In this document: in pieces, positions 18,069 through 26,342 of the stretch | How positions within the stretch are numbered: position 1 is the first letter of the stretch | Layout: each line of letters starts with the position of its first letter | Origin: Dysgonomonas sp. Marseille-P4361 | GTDB taxonomy: Bacteria; Bacteroidota; Bacteroidia; Bacteroidales; Dysgonomonadaceae | NCBI RefSeq assembly: GCF_900343125.1 | Contig: NZ_OPYL01000001.1 | Span: forward strand, 434,001 to 498,000 | Length of the DNA stretch: 64,000 bases | Direction of reading: 5' to 3' | Made by a program: the position numbers and the translations under genes | The notes under the pieces: generated by a model | What the model saw: the letters and a program-made list of their open reading frames with translations, nothing else | Database searches by the model: none | What the model was told of the DNA's origin: nothing

Positions 18069-18512
18069 CTAAAAAATCCAATTTACTCCATACATAATCA
18101 GTACATAGCGAGCAAACTTTCCCAAGAACATACTTACATTGACTATGTAGACATTAGCCCGCATAAAGCCAAGAGCCAAAGCAATGACATCACCTACAAC
18201 TGGTAAGAAACTAAAAAAAGCCATGAAAGCTCCTTTCCCTTCGAGCCAATGCTGTACTTTATCAATTTTCCCTTTATCTACTTTCAGGTATTTTTCAATC
18301 CACTCCACCTTTCCAAGCCTGCCTAGTAGATAGTTCGTCATCCCTCCAAGCCAGTTACCCACCGAAGCGATAATAATACAACCCCATGCATTCATCCCTA
18401 AAGCAATGAGACCTGCAAATACTACTTCTGAACCAAAAGGAAGTATGGTAGCTGCCAGAAAGGAAGCTAGAAAAAGACCAATATAACCATACTCAACAAA
18501 TCCGTCAAGCAT
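18069..18512 (-). CDS. YqaA/DedA-type membrane protein
   Basis: This 147-residue protein is a short DedA-superfamily (SNARE-associated/VTT) protein of the YqaA type, with LPFGSEVVFAGLIALG, the GNWLGGMTNYLLGR block and FFSFLPVVGDVIALALGF. Four or five hydrophobic segments are visible. DedA proteins have been linked to undecaprenyl phosphate or phospholipid flipping, but YqaA itself is not defined. Its start overlaps the end of the small upstream gene by 8 bp, indicating translational coupling. Confidence 0.88.
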   Translation of the reverse strand: MLDGFVEYGYIGLFLASFLAATILPFGSEVVFAGLIALGMNAWGCIIIASVGNWLGGMTNYLLGRLGKVEWIEKYLKVDKGKIDKVQHWLEGKGAFMAFFSFLPVVGDVIALALGFMRANVYIVNVSMFLGKFARYVLIMYGVNWIF

Positions 18513-18726
18513 TGTTCATCTTGTAGATATAATAGATAGCTATAGCAATTCCCGCAACGCAAAGAATAATACCTATTTTCTTTACCCACGACTCAGCCTT
18601 CACACCTTCTTCATCGTATTTAGCCTTCCACATCAACGATCTTGGACTGAAGATCATTACCAGACCAAAAATTAACATGAATATGGGTTTAACAAAATCT
18701 ATAGCTGTTATAGCAAGTATTGTCAT
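18505..18726 (-). CDS. Small two-helix membrane protein, unknown
   Basis: This 73-residue protein has helix PIFMLIFGLVMIFSP, a short charged loop (WKAKYDEEGVKAESWVKK) and helix IGIILCVAGIAIAIYYIY. I do not recognise a named family. The start codon shares a base with the stop of the last membrane paralogue, and its end overlaps the YqaA-like start, so it is almost certainly a translated member of the operon. Confidence 0.7.
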   Translation of the reverse strand: MTILAITAIDFVKPIFMLIFGLVMIFSPRSLMWKAKYDEEGVKAESWVKKIGIILCVAGIAIAIYYIYKMNNA

Positions 18727-20426
18727 TAGTGAATACTTTTAAATTGTTTATTTCTTCTTCTCTGATTAACTATATAAAAACATAACACAAATATACTGAT
18801 AATAGTTATGAAGAAACTTATTTTTTGAATCGTTGTTCCTTTATAAAATACTTTAACTTCTCCCGATTTATCAATAGGAAGTTGCATTAGTCCATATTCA
18901 CTTTGAGTATAAGCAATATTTTCATCATTTAATGTTGCACTATAGCCTTTATAATAGAATAGAGGAAGTTCTAGTGAGTCGGATGATGAAGTAGCTACAT
19001 TTAGCATTAGAACACCTTTTTCCCTTTTATAATCAATAATTTCTGAAACACCCATAAGACTTCTGATACTATCACCTCTTTCGAGAACAAAATATGCAGA
19101 AGAAGCCTTTTCTGGAACATATTCTGCCCCATTTAAATAAAAGAAGTTCCCTGGAGTTGGCTTTTCATTAGATTCGCCAATATAGGTTGTATGCATATAT
19201 TTATATTGATCATTATGCATGCATATAGTTAGCCCAATTAATACAATAAAAACAGAGAATACTATTATTCTAGATCTCTGTTTCTTAAAAAGGACAAATA
19301 GGTAATAAGCTACTGCAACAGAGAAAAAGAATGTTATAAATAAAAAGAGCCTTGTAGGATACTGAATGAAAGACAACAAGGTAAAAGGAAATCTACCCCA
19401 TGGGAAAATACTCGAAGTAGCTATTAGATAACCTATGCCAATAATCACCCCCAAGTCTATACTTTTTAGCTTAGATGATTTCTCTTTTATAAAGAAACGT
19501 AACAGTATACCTATGCTAAGTATAACTCCATAGCTTTTTATCATTATATGTTTCGGATAGAAAAACCCCGAGATAATACTCCAAAGCCAATATTCTAAAG
19601 GTTGTTTTGTACGTGATGGTAAAGCCCAATCATTATCTTCGTAACGGAAAGCATTGGATTGTATCTGCTCAAATAAAGGGAAAATATAGGTTGATGTTAT
19701 AGCTATTGTCACGACTCCAGCTATAACAAGGTAATAGAAGCGTTTAGGCTCGCTTAATAAAGTTCTTGAATAAATTAATAAGATAATTACCACTGTTATA
19801 AAAGCAAGAACTGTAGAGATTACATGTGAGAATATAAGTAGACTAAACCCTATTGCGATAATATACCACTTCTTATAATCTCCTTTGATAATATGATACA
19901 AGCCAAGGAAAACTATAGGAAGAAAAGTAAAAGCAAAGACTTCTCCCAATGCCCCGCGATTATAAATATCAAACAATCGATAAACGGAGAATGTATATAA
20001 CAAAGATGACAAGGAGGCTACAAAGGGACTATCGTATATTTTCCTCACTGCAACATACATAAAGATGCCACAAAGGATAGTCATTACAAATAACATTACC
20101 TCGAAAGCAGAAGGTGCATCGATAAGAAGTCCCAACAGTGCAAATGGAATAAAAATTATATCAGAATAAAAGATTTTACTCAAATAACCATATCCTAAAG
20201 CTGCCTCATAATCTATGTAAATAGGGAATGAGCCTTCTTTAATGGCTGTAATAAGAGCTTCGAAACGCTTTAGATGAAAATAATAATCATAACCCGGATA
20301 GTTGCAGCTTGGACCATAAACTAACACCATAAAAAGAGACAACAAGGCTAAAACTAAAAAGAATAACAGAAACTGAACTTTCTTATTAGTTAATAGAAGG
20401 AGTTGAATCTTGTCCAATATCATCAT
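18726..20426 (-). CDS. GT-C-like multispan membrane protein (PTPS-related/YfhO-like), paralogue 4
   Basis: This 566-residue protein has about 11-12 membrane helices and an extracytoplasmic C-terminal beta domain before a final helix. After the first helix it has PGYDYYFHLKRF, fitting a GxDxxFHxxR motif shared by all four copies and resembling the loop Asp of GT-C glycosyltransferases. Other shared blocks are GYGYLSKIFY, RGALGEVFAFTFLPIVFLGL and FFPWGRFPF-type (here IFPWGRFPF). The family is PF10131 (6-pyruvoyl-tetrahydropterin synthase related), whose activity is not established. It overlaps the upstream copy by 4 bp. A lipid-linked sugar transferase role is an inference from fold. Confidence 0.8.
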   Translation of the reverse strand: MMILDKIQLLLLTNKKVQFLLFFLVLALLSLFMVLVYGPSCNYPGYDYYFHLKRFEALITAIKEGSFPIYIDYEAALGYGYLSKIFYSDIIFIPFALLGLLIDAPSAFEVMLFVMTILCGIFMYVAVRKIYDSPFVASLSSLLYTFSVYRLFDIYNRGALGEVFAFTFLPIVFLGLYHIIKGDYKKWYIIAIGFSLLIFSHVISTVLAFITVVIILLIYSRTLLSEPKRFYYLVIAGVVTIAITSTYIFPLFEQIQSNAFRYEDNDWALPSRTKQPLEYWLWSIISGFFYPKHIMIKSYGVILSIGILLRFFIKEKSSKLKSIDLGVIIGIGYLIATSSIFPWGRFPFTLLSFIQYPTRLFLFITFFFSVAVAYYLFVLFKKQRSRIIVFSVFIVLIGLTICMHNDQYKYMHTTYIGESNEKPTPGNFFYLNGAEYVPEKASSAYFVLERGDSIRSLMGVSEIIDYKREKGVLMLNVATSSSDSLELPLFYYKGYSATLNDENIAYTQSEYGLMQLPIDKSGEVKVFYKGTTIQKISFFITIISIFVLCFYIVNQRRRNKQFKSIH

Positions 20427-22120
20427 ACACTTATTCTATCTTTTCTTTTGGAATATATAATATATACAATCAATCCTAGAATACTCAACAGAGTAATATA
20501 CCAACTAATTTTCTGAATAATAGTTCCGGCATAATATACTTCAATATCCGTAGATTTAGTTACTTCAACTTGTACTAAGCCATGATCACTCTCCTCAACA
20601 AGAAATTCTTCTTTAGCTTTATTTACTGCTTTATAACCTTTGTAATAGAGGTAGGGTAATTCTACTTTCTCCAGAGCTTCTGTTTTTATATTGAATGAAA
20701 TTAATCCTTTATTCTTAGAGAAATTACTAATCTCTGTATTAGGGTATGTCGTATTAACTTCATCTCCTCTCTCATTTATAAATTCTAAAGAAGGTACTTT
20801 CACAGGTATATATTCAGCCATACCGAGTAAGTATTGATTTTCGATTGAAGGTATCCCATTAAAGTAATAATAGGGAGCTTGCCTTTTTACAATACTTTGC
20901 CAATTCTTATAATTACTGTCTGACCTGACCATCATCAAGGTAGTAGCAATAACAATTGCACTTACAGCAATAAAAGAAACTTTCTTTGTTTTTATTAATA
21001 CAGATAAGTAATATGCTCCTGCAATGGCAAAGAAGAATACCACAAATTCATATAAGCGCCAAGGGAATTGAACAAAATCTAAAGGCAGTCTCCCCCAAGG
21101 GAAATAAGATGAAACCATAAATAAAAAGATGAGTCCCAGAACAAGACACAAATCAGCAATCTTCCTCAGAACAGTTTTCTCTTTTACGAAAAAGCGCAAA
21201 AGTATAAGTAAGATTAAAAGAGGACCTGTACCGCTGACACTATGCATATAAAAAGGATCCTCTGGATATAGAAAGCCGTTCAACATTCCCCAAAACATTT
21301 GTATCGGATATTGCTTCATTTGCCCAGGAACATTTTCGTTTGTAGAATAATAGAATGTATTGGATAACATTTGTTCAAACATTGGGAGCAGATAACTTGC
21401 AGTAACAAGGACAGTTACTCCTGCAGCCAATAAAAGATACTGTATCCGTTTAGGTTCTTTAAATAAAAGCTTGCAACATATCAAAAGTAAGAATACAGTT
21501 GCGATGAAAGTAAGAAAAGAGGACAATAGATGAGTATATATGATCAAACTATAACCTATTGACAGGATATACCATTTTTTATAATCTCCTGCTATAATAT
21601 GGTACAATCCGAGGAAAATAATAGGAAGGAATGCAAAGGATATTGATTCGCCTAAAGCAGCTCTATTATACCAATCAAATAGATGGTATGGAGAAAAGGT
21701 GTAGACAATAGCACTGACAAATGCGGCAAAAAAGTTTTTAAAAATAGTATTTACGACTAAATACATAAACAATCCACAAAGAACAGAATATGTAAACATC
21801 ATTATATTATAAGCTACTATAGGCTCTATAACCGTTCCTATTATAGCAAAAGGGAGTATTGTCAAGTCCGGATAAAAAGCTTTCGTGAAATATCCATATC
21901 CTTCTAATGTTCCATAGTCAATATAAATTGGATAAGTACCCTCTTTGATCGCTTCTATCAATACATTGAATCTAATTAAATGAAAATGAAAATCATGCCC
22001 TAAATATTTGGATAACGGACCACACCATAGTATCATGAATAACGACAGAAAAATTAATGTCGCTAAGAAAACCCAAAATTCCTTTTTTATAGTAGTTTTT
22101 TCAGAAGATAAGGTTATCAT
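20423..22120 (-). CDS. GT-C-like multispan membrane protein (PTPS-related/YfhO-like), paralogue 3
   Basis: This 565-residue protein is collinear with its neighbours. The loop motif reads LGHDFHFHLIRF, followed by GYGYFTKAFYPD, RAALGESISFAFLPIIFLGL and YFPWGRLPLDFVQFPWRLYEF. The C-terminal domain YYKGYKAVNKAKEEF...HGLVQVEV and final helix match the other copies. It overlaps both neighbours by 4 bp, which implies coupled translation. Repeated YHII.GDYKKWYI blocks show that this and copies 2 and 4 are especially close. The function is unknown beyond the shared family. Confidence 0.8.
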   Translation of the reverse strand: MITLSSEKTTIKKEFWVFLATLIFLSLFMILWCGPLSKYLGHDFHFHLIRFNVLIEAIKEGTYPIYIDYGTLEGYGYFTKAFYPDLTILPFAIIGTVIEPIVAYNIMMFTYSVLCGLFMYLVVNTIFKNFFAAFVSAIVYTFSPYHLFDWYNRAALGESISFAFLPIIFLGLYHIIAGDYKKWYILSIGYSLIIYTHLLSSFLTFIATVFLLLICCKLLFKEPKRIQYLLLAAGVTVLVTASYLLPMFEQMLSNTFYYSTNENVPGQMKQYPIQMFWGMLNGFLYPEDPFYMHSVSGTGPLLILLILLRFFVKEKTVLRKIADLCLVLGLIFLFMVSSYFPWGRLPLDFVQFPWRLYEFVVFFFAIAGAYYLSVLIKTKKVSFIAVSAIVIATTLMMVRSDSNYKNWQSIVKRQAPYYYFNGIPSIENQYLLGMAEYIPVKVPSLEFINERGDEVNTTYPNTEISNFSKNKGLISFNIKTEALEKVELPYLYYKGYKAVNKAKEEFLVEESDHGLVQVEVTKSTDIEVYYAGTIIQKISWYITLLSILGLIVYIIYSKRKDRISV

Positions 22121-23814
22121 GCCTTTAAGCTATTTATCTTATTATTCCTTTTATTAATGAAAATGTATACACACAAAGCCAAAAGACTTAACAGAGAGAT
22201 GAGCCAGCTAATTTTCTGTACCAATGTTCCTCCATAGTATACGTTGATTTTATCTGATTTTGCTGTCTCAATTTGTACCAAACCATTCTCACTTTCTGAT
22301 ACAGGAAGATATTCCCCTGAAGAAGTCTTTGCCTGATAACCTTTATAGTAAACAAGAGGTAATTCTAAAGTAGTCATATCATCTACTCTCACATCAAATT
22401 GTGTTATACCTTTTGCTTTTGTCAAATTTTCCACAGTTATATCTGCACGATCGGTAATGACAACATCTCCTCGTTCTTCTATAAATTCCAATGAAGGAAG
22501 CTTATCCGGAAAATATTCCAACCCTCCTAAATGATATCTATTAGCAAGGACAGGAGCTACATAAAGTGATTGAAAACTTCTTGACTCTTTATATAATGTA
22601 CTATCACTCGATAGCATGACAATTAATAATAACACAATACTAGAAACTCCTATTAACTGTCTCTTATTCGTTTTTAATAGCAATGCTACAAAATATCCAC
22701 CTGCTACTGCAAAGAAGAAACTAGAGAATTCATAGAGTCTCCATGGGAGCTGAATAAAATTCAATAATTTGAAAGGGAAATAACCCCATGGAAAAAATGT
22801 TGATACTGCAAAAACGTATACAAAGCCTACGATAAGAAGAGTATCTACAAGTTTTAGTTCTTTGTTTTTTTCATAGATGAAAAGGCGTAAGAAAATAAAC
22901 ATTGTCAATAAAACCCCTATACCTGGAACAAAGATTTGTTTAGTATGAACAATACCGGTAAACATGCCCCATATGATCCAGTGCAATTCTTTTGCTCCGG
23001 CTTCTACTGGTTCGGTAATATTTCTGGTTTTATAATAAAAAGAGTTAGATAGCATCTGTTCCAACATCGGGTATAGATAGTAAGCTGTAATAAGTAAAGT
23101 TACAAATCCCGCAAGGAATAGATAGCCTATTCGCTGTGGCTCTTGCCTCAATCGTTTATTATAAATGAGTAGAAATACCAAGATTGTAAGAAACATTAAG
23201 ACAGAGGAAATAACATGCGTAAAAATCATTAATCCAAAACCGATGGACAATATATACCACTTCTTGTAATCACCTCTTATTATATGATATAAACCTAGAA
23301 AAACCAATGGAACAAAAGTAAAGGAGATCACTTCTCCTAATGCCGCACGAAAATATAGATCTAACAGTCTGTAGAAGCAAAAAGTATATAATAAAGCACT
23401 TATTAAAGCAGCAATATGATTTTGAAGAATATAATTTACCGTCTTATACGTAAATATACCGCATAGAACAGTAATCGCAAATATCAGTGTCTGATAAGCA
23501 ACCAAAACAGAAGTAAAACAACCTATGATAGCAAAAGGAATAAGAATTACATCCGAATAAAAAGCTTTTGTAAAATAGCCATATCCATTGGCAGAAGCAT
23601 AATCTATATAGCTAGGATAAAAATTTCCATCTGTAAGCGCAGTCATCAATGCTTGTATGCGTACAAAGTGGAAATGTAAATCATGTCCCGGATATAAAGG
23701 AGAATATAAATACATCATAATGGATGTAAGTAATAGAAGTATAGCAAAGAATACCCAGAAATGATTCTTTTTATTTATAGCTACTCTATTTATTATTCTG
23801 TCTATAGAATCCAT
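22117..23814 (-). CDS. GT-C-like multispan membrane protein (PTPS-related/YfhO-like), paralogue 2
   Basis: This 565-residue protein carries the loop motif PGHDLHFHFVRI, GYGYFTKAFYSD, RAALGEVISFTFVPLVFLGL and FFPWGYFPFKLLNFIQLPWR. It has the same C-terminal YYKGYQAK domain and last helix as the other copies. The start overlaps the end of paralogue 1 by 29 bp and the end overlaps paralogue 3 by 4 bp. Conserved charged residues in the first loop suggest that the active site is retained in every copy. Substrates may differ between copies. Confidence 0.8.
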   Translation of the reverse strand: MDSIDRIINRVAINKKNHFWVFFAILLLLTSIMMYLYSPLYPGHDLHFHFVRIQALMTALTDGNFYPSYIDYASANGYGYFTKAFYSDVILIPFAIIGCFTSVLVAYQTLIFAITVLCGIFTYKTVNYILQNHIAALISALLYTFCFYRLLDLYFRAALGEVISFTFVPLVFLGLYHIIRGDYKKWYILSIGFGLMIFTHVISSVLMFLTILVFLLIYNKRLRQEPQRIGYLFLAGFVTLLITAYYLYPMLEQMLSNSFYYKTRNITEPVEAGAKELHWIIWGMFTGIVHTKQIFVPGIGVLLTMFIFLRLFIYEKNKELKLVDTLLIVGFVYVFAVSTFFPWGYFPFKLLNFIQLPWRLYEFSSFFFAVAGGYFVALLLKTNKRQLIGVSSIVLLLIVMLSSDSTLYKESRSFQSLYVAPVLANRYHLGGLEYFPDKLPSLEFIEERGDVVITDRADITVENLTKAKGITQFDVRVDDMTTLELPLVYYKGYQAKTSSGEYLPVSESENGLVQIETAKSDKINVYYGGTLVQKISWLISLLSLLALCVYIFINKRNNKINSLKA

Positions 23815-25501
23815 ATTTTCTATTTCTATTTAGTATCACGAATATAATCAGAAGAATTGCCCCCGATAGAGAGACATAGAAACTTACGTCTTGTATCGTC
23901 GTGCTTTTGTAAATTGCATTAATATTTCCCGATTCCACAACATAAATTTCAATCAGTCCATCATTACTTTCATGTATAGGAATATCAATTCCGCGCAAAG
24001 TTACATTATATCCTTTATAAAATAGCAACGGAAGAACTAAAGTATCAGGTTTATTAATACTTACATCAAATGATGTCTGATTATAACCTCTATCTATATC
24101 CGATATCTTAGTATCTTCGTTTAGGAAGGTAACAACCTCTCCTCTTGTATATGCATATTCCATCATCGGATATTTTGAAGGAAAATACTCCCCTCCTATC
24201 GTATGATACCTATTATACATCGTTGGCTTTTCAGGAGACTCACCTGTATCAGTCAATGTTGTTTTCTGAGGATATAATTCCTTAAAATTCTCGCTATGAA
24301 TATAAGTCGTCCCCATTATCACTAAAACTAAGATAGCAGAAACAAGAAAACGCTGCTTTTCTTTAACAAAAAGCACAGAAAGATAATAAGCACCTGCAAT
24401 AGCAAAAAAGAAACTCACAAACTCATAAAGTCTCCAAGGATATTGTATAAAAGACAATAAGTTAAAAGGGAATCGTCCCCAAGGAAAAATACGGGAAGTG
24501 ATAAGTATAAAGCAAATGCCTATAATAACTCCTATATCTACCATTCTCAACAAGCCAGACTGTTCCTTTTTTACAAAAAAACGGACTAAGAGCACTAATA
24601 CTAAAACAATACCAACACCAGTCCACATATGAGTGTCAGGGTAGGCTATACCGCTCACCAGCCCCCAAAGAATAAGATCAAAGCCAACTTTACCATAGCC
24701 GGCTCCCCCCCCTGGATTGCGAGAATCCAGATAAAATGAATTATGACTTATTTGTTCTACAAGAGGCAAAATGTAGTAAGATGTCAACAACAAAGTAACA
24801 ACACCTGCAAGGAATAAATAAGTGATTCGTTTAGGTTCACTGATAAAAGATTTATAATTAATTGCTAACAATATCAACAATGTTACAAACATCAGTACCG
24901 ATGCTATAACATGCGAATAGATAAGCGAAGTATAACCTATTGCAAGGATATACCATTTCCGATAATCTCCTTTTATAACATAATAAAGTCCAAGAAATAC
25001 AATAGGAAGAAAAGAGAAAGATAAAGCCTCGGCCAAAGCTCCTCTGTGATATATGTCATAAAGACGATATACAGCAAATGTATAAAGAATAGCACCTAAA
25101 AATGCAGCATACCGACTATTGAAAATAACCTTAATCGTGTGATACATAAACATACCACACAACACAGTCATTACAAAAATCATTGTATCATAAGCAAAAT
25201 AGGTACTCGTAAAAAGTCCTATAAAAGCAAAAGGTAATAGAATAAGGTCTGGATAAAATGGTTTTACGAGATAACCATATCCATCCACATTGCTATAATC
25301 AATATAAGAGATATAGTCTCCATGCTTTAAAGCATCAATCAGGACATCTAACCGTCGGTAATGAAAAAAGAAATCAAACCCGGAGTACGAGGCAGATAAA
25401 CCATTACAGAACATCATAAACAAAGTAAGAAAAACCAACACCAGCATAAATACCCAGTATTGATTTCCATATCTTGAAATAATGCTATTCTCCAAATTCA
25501 T
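23786..25501 (-). CDS. GT-C-like multispan membrane protein (PTPS-related/YfhO-like), paralogue 1
   Basis: This 571-residue protein is the first of four tandem copies. It has the loop motif SGFDFFFHYRRL, GYGYLVKPFYPD, RGALAEALSFSFLPIVFLGL and IFPWGRFPFNLLSFIQYPWR, with a C-terminal FYKGYNVTLRGIDIPI domain and a final helix. The first helix near residues 15-32 probably acts as signal anchor. It begins 15 bp after the single-helix protein gene, which itself follows polA by 13 bp, so the block seems to belong to a polA-led transcription unit. The acceptor and donor are unknown. Confidence 0.8.
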   Translation of the reverse strand: MNLENSIISRYGNQYWVFMLVLVFLTLFMMFCNGLSASYSGFDFFFHYRRLDVLIDALKHGDYISYIDYSNVDGYGYLVKPFYPDLILLPFAFIGLFTSTYFAYDTMIFVMTVLCGMFMYHTIKVIFNSRYAAFLGAILYTFAVYRLYDIYHRGALAEALSFSFLPIVFLGLYYVIKGDYRKWYILAIGYTSLIYSHVIASVLMFVTLLILLAINYKSFISEPKRITYLFLAGVVTLLLTSYYILPLVEQISHNSFYLDSRNPGGGAGYGKVGFDLILWGLVSGIAYPDTHMWTGVGIVLVLVLLVRFFVKKEQSGLLRMVDIGVIIGICFILITSRIFPWGRFPFNLLSFIQYPWRLYEFVSFFFAIAGAYYLSVLFVKEKQRFLVSAILVLVIMGTTYIHSENFKELYPQKTTLTDTGESPEKPTMYNRYHTIGGEYFPSKYPMMEYAYTRGEVVTFLNEDTKISDIDRGYNQTSFDVSINKPDTLVLPLLFYKGYNVTLRGIDIPIHESNDGLIEIYVVESGNINAIYKSTTIQDVSFYVSLSGAILLIIFVILNRNRKYGFYRQNNK

Positions 25502-25516
25502 TGTACACTAAAATAG

Positions 25517-26329
25517 TTATTCGGGCATACCATCCGATACAGCTTTGAACTCTCCGGTATATCCATTTATCTTGTCAAGTAGCATAACCTTTCGATTGCT
25601 TCTTCGGCTAGATATATAATAAAACCCATTCTGATAATAAAGAAAAGATGCTGATATTGTGGATCTTTTACGATCTATTATCTTAAGAGCTTCTTCATAT
25701 TTTATTGGAATGTCTTTCTGCAATTGTTCAAACTCCGGTGTGTCTTCATATATCCTTAAAGGAATAGAATCCAAACTTCGCCAACCTGCATATTTAGCTA
25801 TAACTCCTCCATGAGTATAGTTCTTTCCATTTACAGTACAGTCTTCTGAAAAACGACAGTCGTAACCTCCTAAATAACCAAACATTCCATAATGTAAATA
25901 AGCATAGTGATGAAACCCCGCTATTTTATAATATAAAGGGTGTTCTGTCCTAAGAACAATAGTATCTGTCTTTAAAAAGCACTCATAAGGAATCTTTACC
26001 CTATTATAGGTAGTATGATCAATTATGTAAAAAGCTGTATAGGCAATCGTATCTCCTATAAGTTTTCCATCCCTGAGTATTTGAAATTTAATCGAATTTA
26101 TTTCCTCATCCTGAAAATAGATAAAAGATAATTCCGGTTGTTCTGTAATATAGGGAATTGTATCACAAATAGCCGATTGCTCCACACTATCGATCTCTGC
26201 TTGTTCCCTTCTGTTTCCCCAACCATCGAATATATAAAAAAGGAAGGCTGCAACCAACACAAACACAACCCCCAAGCTGACAAGACAGCCTAAGAATATT
26301 TTTTTAGAGCGTTTGTGTTTAACTACCAT
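25517..26329 (-). CDS. Single-helix exported protein of unknown function
   Basis: This 270-residue protein has a basic start (MVVKHKRSKKIFLG) and one hydrophobic helix (LVSLGVVFVLVAAFLFYIF), then a soluble domain expected in the periplasm. That domain is mixed, with strands such as IKFQILRDGKLIGDTI and an aromatic stretch HHYAYLHYGMFGYLGGYDCR containing one of two nearby cysteines (DCRFSEDC) that could form a disulfide. I do not recognise a family. Tight spacing with polA and the membrane paralogues suggests a shared operon. Confidence 0.65.
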   Translation of the reverse strand: MVVKHKRSKKIFLGCLVSLGVVFVLVAAFLFYIFDGWGNRREQAEIDSVEQSAICDTIPYITEQPELSFIYFQDEEINSIKFQILRDGKLIGDTIAYTAFYIIDHTTYNRVKIPYECFLKTDTIVLRTEHPLYYKIAGFHHYAYLHYGMFGYLGGYDCRFSEDCTVNGKNYTHGGVIAKYAGWRSLDSIPLRIYEDTPEFEQLQKDIPIKYEEALKIIDRKRSTISASFLYYQNGFYYISSRRSNRKVMLLDKINGYTGEFKAVSDGMPE

Positions 26330-26342
26330 ATCCTAAAATATT

